A stretch of 64,000 bases of DNA, taken from positions 242,872-306,871 of the forward strand of contig CAZVJF010000004.1 of assembly GCA_964627445.1 (NCBI GenBank), given 5' to 3'. How positions within the stretch are numbered: the first letter of the stretch is position 1; each line of letters starts with the position of its first letter. Both the position numbers and the translations under genes were made by a program. The notes beneath the pieces were generated by a model, which did not search any database, was not told where the DNA came from, and saw only the letters and a list, made by a program, of their open reading frames with translations. This stretch comes from Luteibaculum sp964627445 (GTDB lineage Bacteria; Bacteroidota; Bacteroidia; Flavobacteriales_D; Luteibaculaceae). Positions 61,637-64,000 of this stretch are shown here, piece after piece.

Positions 61637-64000
61637 ATGTGTTTTAAGAAGTTTATTTGTATAGTACTCTGTAGTATTGCTTTGCTATACGAAGGGTATG
61701 CTCAAAACTTATCAGGAACAGATTTTTGGTTTACGCTACCCGACAATGCCAGCCTTTTCCGAGCAGATGAAGGACTAGAAGAACTCAATGAAGGCGAAAA
61801 CGTCATCTACGTAGTCTCCCAATATTGTATCGATTCCGCATATGCCATCGTGGGTGCCTACAACGATACGATATACTTTTCGGTTGAACCAGGCAACTTT
61901 ACGGCCGTACGCATCCCCTTTTTTAAAGACGATGCGGTCTCATTTCCCGTAGTAGATTCCGCTGTTCCTCCTTTCAATAGCGAACAAGATATAATACCTT
62001 TTTACGGTGATATTAATAAAGCGGTAAATAAGGCGGTACACATCGTTTCGCCCGAACCTATCAGTGTCTTTTTCCTATCCTATGCAGCAGCCACTGCAGA
62101 TGCTGAGACCATCATTCCAACTACCCTTTTAGGTACTGAATACGTTATTAATACCAGAGCTAACTCAGCAGGTTTTGGCACCCCATGTGAAGAATATCCC
62201 AGCCCACTCATCACCCAAGGATATGTAATTGCTACAGAAGATAATACGGCCATAACGGTGAATACTTGGGAAACGGATGGCACCCCGATTACCTACCAAA
62301 GTACACTGAACAAAGGTCAAGTATATTCTTGGCGTGGTAGGCGCGATTGCATCGATGATTATGACCTTTCACTAGGGTGCGGCTCCATTTCTGGTAGTAC
62401 AGTAGACGCCAGTAAACCCGTATCTGTAATGTCTGGAAGTACGTGTGCTTTCATGGGTGCCGCGTTTGCATGCGATATACTGTTGGCGCAGCACCTTCCC
62501 GTTTCGCGTCTATCTAGTGAATATGTTACCGTTCAGGTCCAAGAACGTAACGAGCTAGATGTGTTTACCGACTGTAACCAGTTTAATACCAGTTCGGGAG
62601 ACTTCGTAGAGGTAACTGGCAGGATCGGTGAAACCGTAACCTTTATTTCCAAGCTAGGCACAGAAACACAAACCATCCCAGCGCCTTCTGGAGTTACTAA
62701 TAATTATGGTTGGGGATCCATTATCAAAGAACTGCCCGAGGACGCCACCAACAGCGGCTTTGCTGATTTACAAATTACAGGCGAAAGTGGGTTGCTCGTA
62801 AATCAATACAGCAAAGGCACCAGTGTGGATGGAATATCGTCTTCAGATCCCGAGCATCTTACAGTTTTTCCTACCAGTTTTTGGGAGGATTCTTACTTTT
62901 TTTACCCCGTACGAACTCCGACATCAGAGGCATTGGAGGTTGTATTGGTAATTGAGGATGTTGGTAGCCCATCTCCAATTAGTACCATTGAAGTAAATGG
63001 CACAAATACGGGTGTTACAGGCTGGAATGAAGTTCCAAACACCAATTACAAGTACAAGCGTTTAACCTATACCAAATTCGAAGCATCTCGGGTAGAATCT
63101 ACAGCAGGTTACCCATTTGGCTTGTATTTCTTTGCGCGGGGAAATGCTGAATCTGCCCTTTTCTCAGGTGGTTACGGTCCCATCCAGGATTTAAACCTGT
63201 GCGACCAGTGTGGTGAGATCGACATCACCATTAACGGCAGCACGTGTTTTGGTGAGGAGATTGATTTTGAACCCCGGATATACTCCTTCACACGCCCCAG
63301 TGTGCTGAATTACACCTGGAATTTTGGCGATGGTACGGTAAGCAACGAGGAGTTTCCTACGCACACCTACGCTGCAGAGGGCCAGTACACCGTAACCTTA
63401 CAAGTTAGCGGTACGGGTGGATGCATCCTTCAGGCAGAAAAAACCGTGTACGTGAATTCGGTAGCGGTCAATGCCGAAGCAGTCCCCGATACAATATGCC
63501 GCGGAGATATTGCCGAAGTACGTCCCAACTTCGAGTTAGTTCCGGGTGGTGACCAGGTGGTGCAGTACCGCAACAATGAGGAAGACCCTATTCTGATTCC
63601 CGACAATGGGGTGCGCGACTTTTGGGATGGCACCCCGTTTGGTGCTAGCGATTTTGCTACCAGCATCATTACCGTAGATGGTTTTTACGAAACTGCCGGA
63701 ACCATAGATTCGGTATGTATCAACCTGGACCACGAGCTGGTATCCGACATTAATATCTTTCTGGAAACTCCAGGAGGTGTTATTTACGAGGTACTCACCA
63801 ACCCCATAAGCAATGGGCGTACCAACTTGCGCAAGACCTGCTTTTCGGCCAATGCTTTAGAAAATATTGCCAATGCTTTTCCTCCATACACCGGGACATT
63901 CCAAATGGAGGGCGGAAACTATCCACCCCCGCAAACGAGTCCGGCTATCAATGGCGACTACCGTCTGTTGGTAGGGGATGAGAGCTTGAATTTTACAGGA
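61637..64000 (+). CDS. Large surface protein with IgGFc-like, PKD and P-like domains (C-terminus beyond window)
   Basis: 788 codons are in the window and the frame has no stop, so it is partial. Signal peptide 1-23 (CFKKFICIVLCSIALLYEGY before AQNLS). Residues about 20-450 resemble the IgGFc-binding-type N-terminal domain seen in many Bacteroidota surface proteins (TDFWFTLPDNASLF, FLSYAAATADAETIIPTT). A PKD domain follows near 540-600 (WNFGDGTVSNEEFPTHTY), then a P-domain-like module near 690-780 (IDSVCINLDHELVSDINIFL). A T9SS C-terminal domain is expected beyond the edge, but is not seen. Confidence 0.85.
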   Translation, partial: MCFKKFICIVLCSIALLYEGYAQNLSGTDFWFTLPDNASLFRADEGLEELNEGENVIYVVSQYCIDSAYAIVGAYNDTIYFSVEPGNFTAVRIPFFKDDAVSFPVVDSAVPPFNSEQDIIPFYGDINKAVNKAVHIVSPEPISVFFLSYAAATADAETIIPTTLLGTEYVINTRANSAGFGTPCEEYPSPLITQGYVIATEDNTAITVNTWETDGTPITYQSTLNKGQVYSWRGRRDCIDDYDLSLGCGSISGSTVDASKPVSVMSGSTCAFMGAAFACDILLAQHLPVSRLSSEYVTVQVQERNELDVFTDCNQFNTSSGDFVEVTGRIGETVTFISKLGTETQTIPAPSGVTNNYGWGSIIKELPEDATNSGFADLQITGESGLLVNQYSKGTSVDGISSSDPEHLTVFPTSFWEDSYFFYPVRTPTSEALEVVLVIEDVGSPSPISTIEVNGTNTGVTGWNEVPNTNYKYKRLTYTKFEASRVESTAGYPFGLYFFARGNAESALFSGGYGPIQDLNLCDQCGEIDITINGSTCFGEEIDFEPRIYSFTRPSVLNYTWNFGDGTVSNEEFPTHTYAAEGQYTVTLQVSGTGGCILQAEKTVYVNSVAVNAEAVPDTICRGDIAEVRPNFELVPGGDQVVQYRNNEEDPILIPDNGVRDFWDGTPFGASDFATSIITVDGFYETAGTIDSVCINLDHELVSDINIFLETPGGVIYEVLTNPISNGRTNLRKTCFSANALENIANAFPPYTGTFQMEGGNYPPPQTSPAINGDYRLLVGDESLNFTG

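Overview
The window looks like chromosome of a Bacteroidota bacterium, most likely order Flavobacteriales and perhaps a Cryomorphaceae/Schleiferiaceae-type lineage (family level is a guess). The evidence is: type IX secretion (T9SS) cargo with type A and type B C-terminal sorting domains; Bacteroidota promoters (TTTTG-N19-TACATTTG before rplM); the gene order rplM-rpsI-rpsB-tsf-pyrH-frr; a flavobacterial-type L32; and the purD / 62-aa membrane protein / DUF6427-like cluster. Most of the window is dense housekeeping sequence with short intergenic gaps and several TTG or GTG starts.

Layout. 1-8.1 kb: a minus-strand operon (leucyl aminopeptidase, pdxA, DUF177, rpmF, fabH, the last cut by the window edge), then a plus-strand T9SS type B protein overlapping ribE by one base, then metF converging on ribE. 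8.1-10.94 kb: an AT-richer restriction-modification cassette (XRE regulator, Dcm-like cytosine-5 methyltransferase, MvaI/BcnI-family endonuclease), probably specific for CCWGG, between metF and lepA. 11.2-23.4 kb: lepA; an ECF sigma / membrane protein / beta-barrel cluster; acyl-CoA carboxylase; a thioredoxin-like protein; purD; purQ; a thioesterase; a PadR regulator overlapping an M23 peptidase; rluF. 23.4-35.1 kb: three very large T9SS cargo genes on the minus strand, two of them paralogues. 35.2-42.3 kb: menB, tyrosine catabolism (hmgA, hppD), SDR-type threonine dehydrogenase, cysS and a Na/Ca-type antiporter. 42.4-46.6 kb: the translation operon. 46.6-58.8 kb: kbl, a serine hydrolase broken by a perfect 224-bp tandem duplication, a membrane-thioredoxin fusion, gdhA, dprA, kdsB, an HU-SPOR protein, hemJ, a thioesterase, a glycosyltransferase, tatD and ansA. 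58.85-61.5 kb: tRNA-Ser(GGA) and a TolQ/ExbD-like proton-channel operon. 61.6 kb to the end: the 5' part of another T9SS-type surface protein.

How the genes connect. Threonine catabolism is represented by tdh and kbl on either side of the ribosomal operon. Tyrosine catabolism has its two dioxygenases, but no fumarylacetoacetase in the window. Purine synthesis has purD and purQ. Four secreted proteins imply a T9SS encoded elsewhere. The best leads are the 224-bp duplication that frameshifts the serine hydrolase, the R-M cassette with a candidate operator over its promoter, a repeated ACCTTTG-N4-ATG arrangement suggesting leaderless transcripts, the PadR/M23 pair, the atypical ECF sigma operon, and a structured element in the rpsB leader. 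I did not find a clearly new defence or mobile system. No CRISPR array, transposase, rRNA or phage module is visible.
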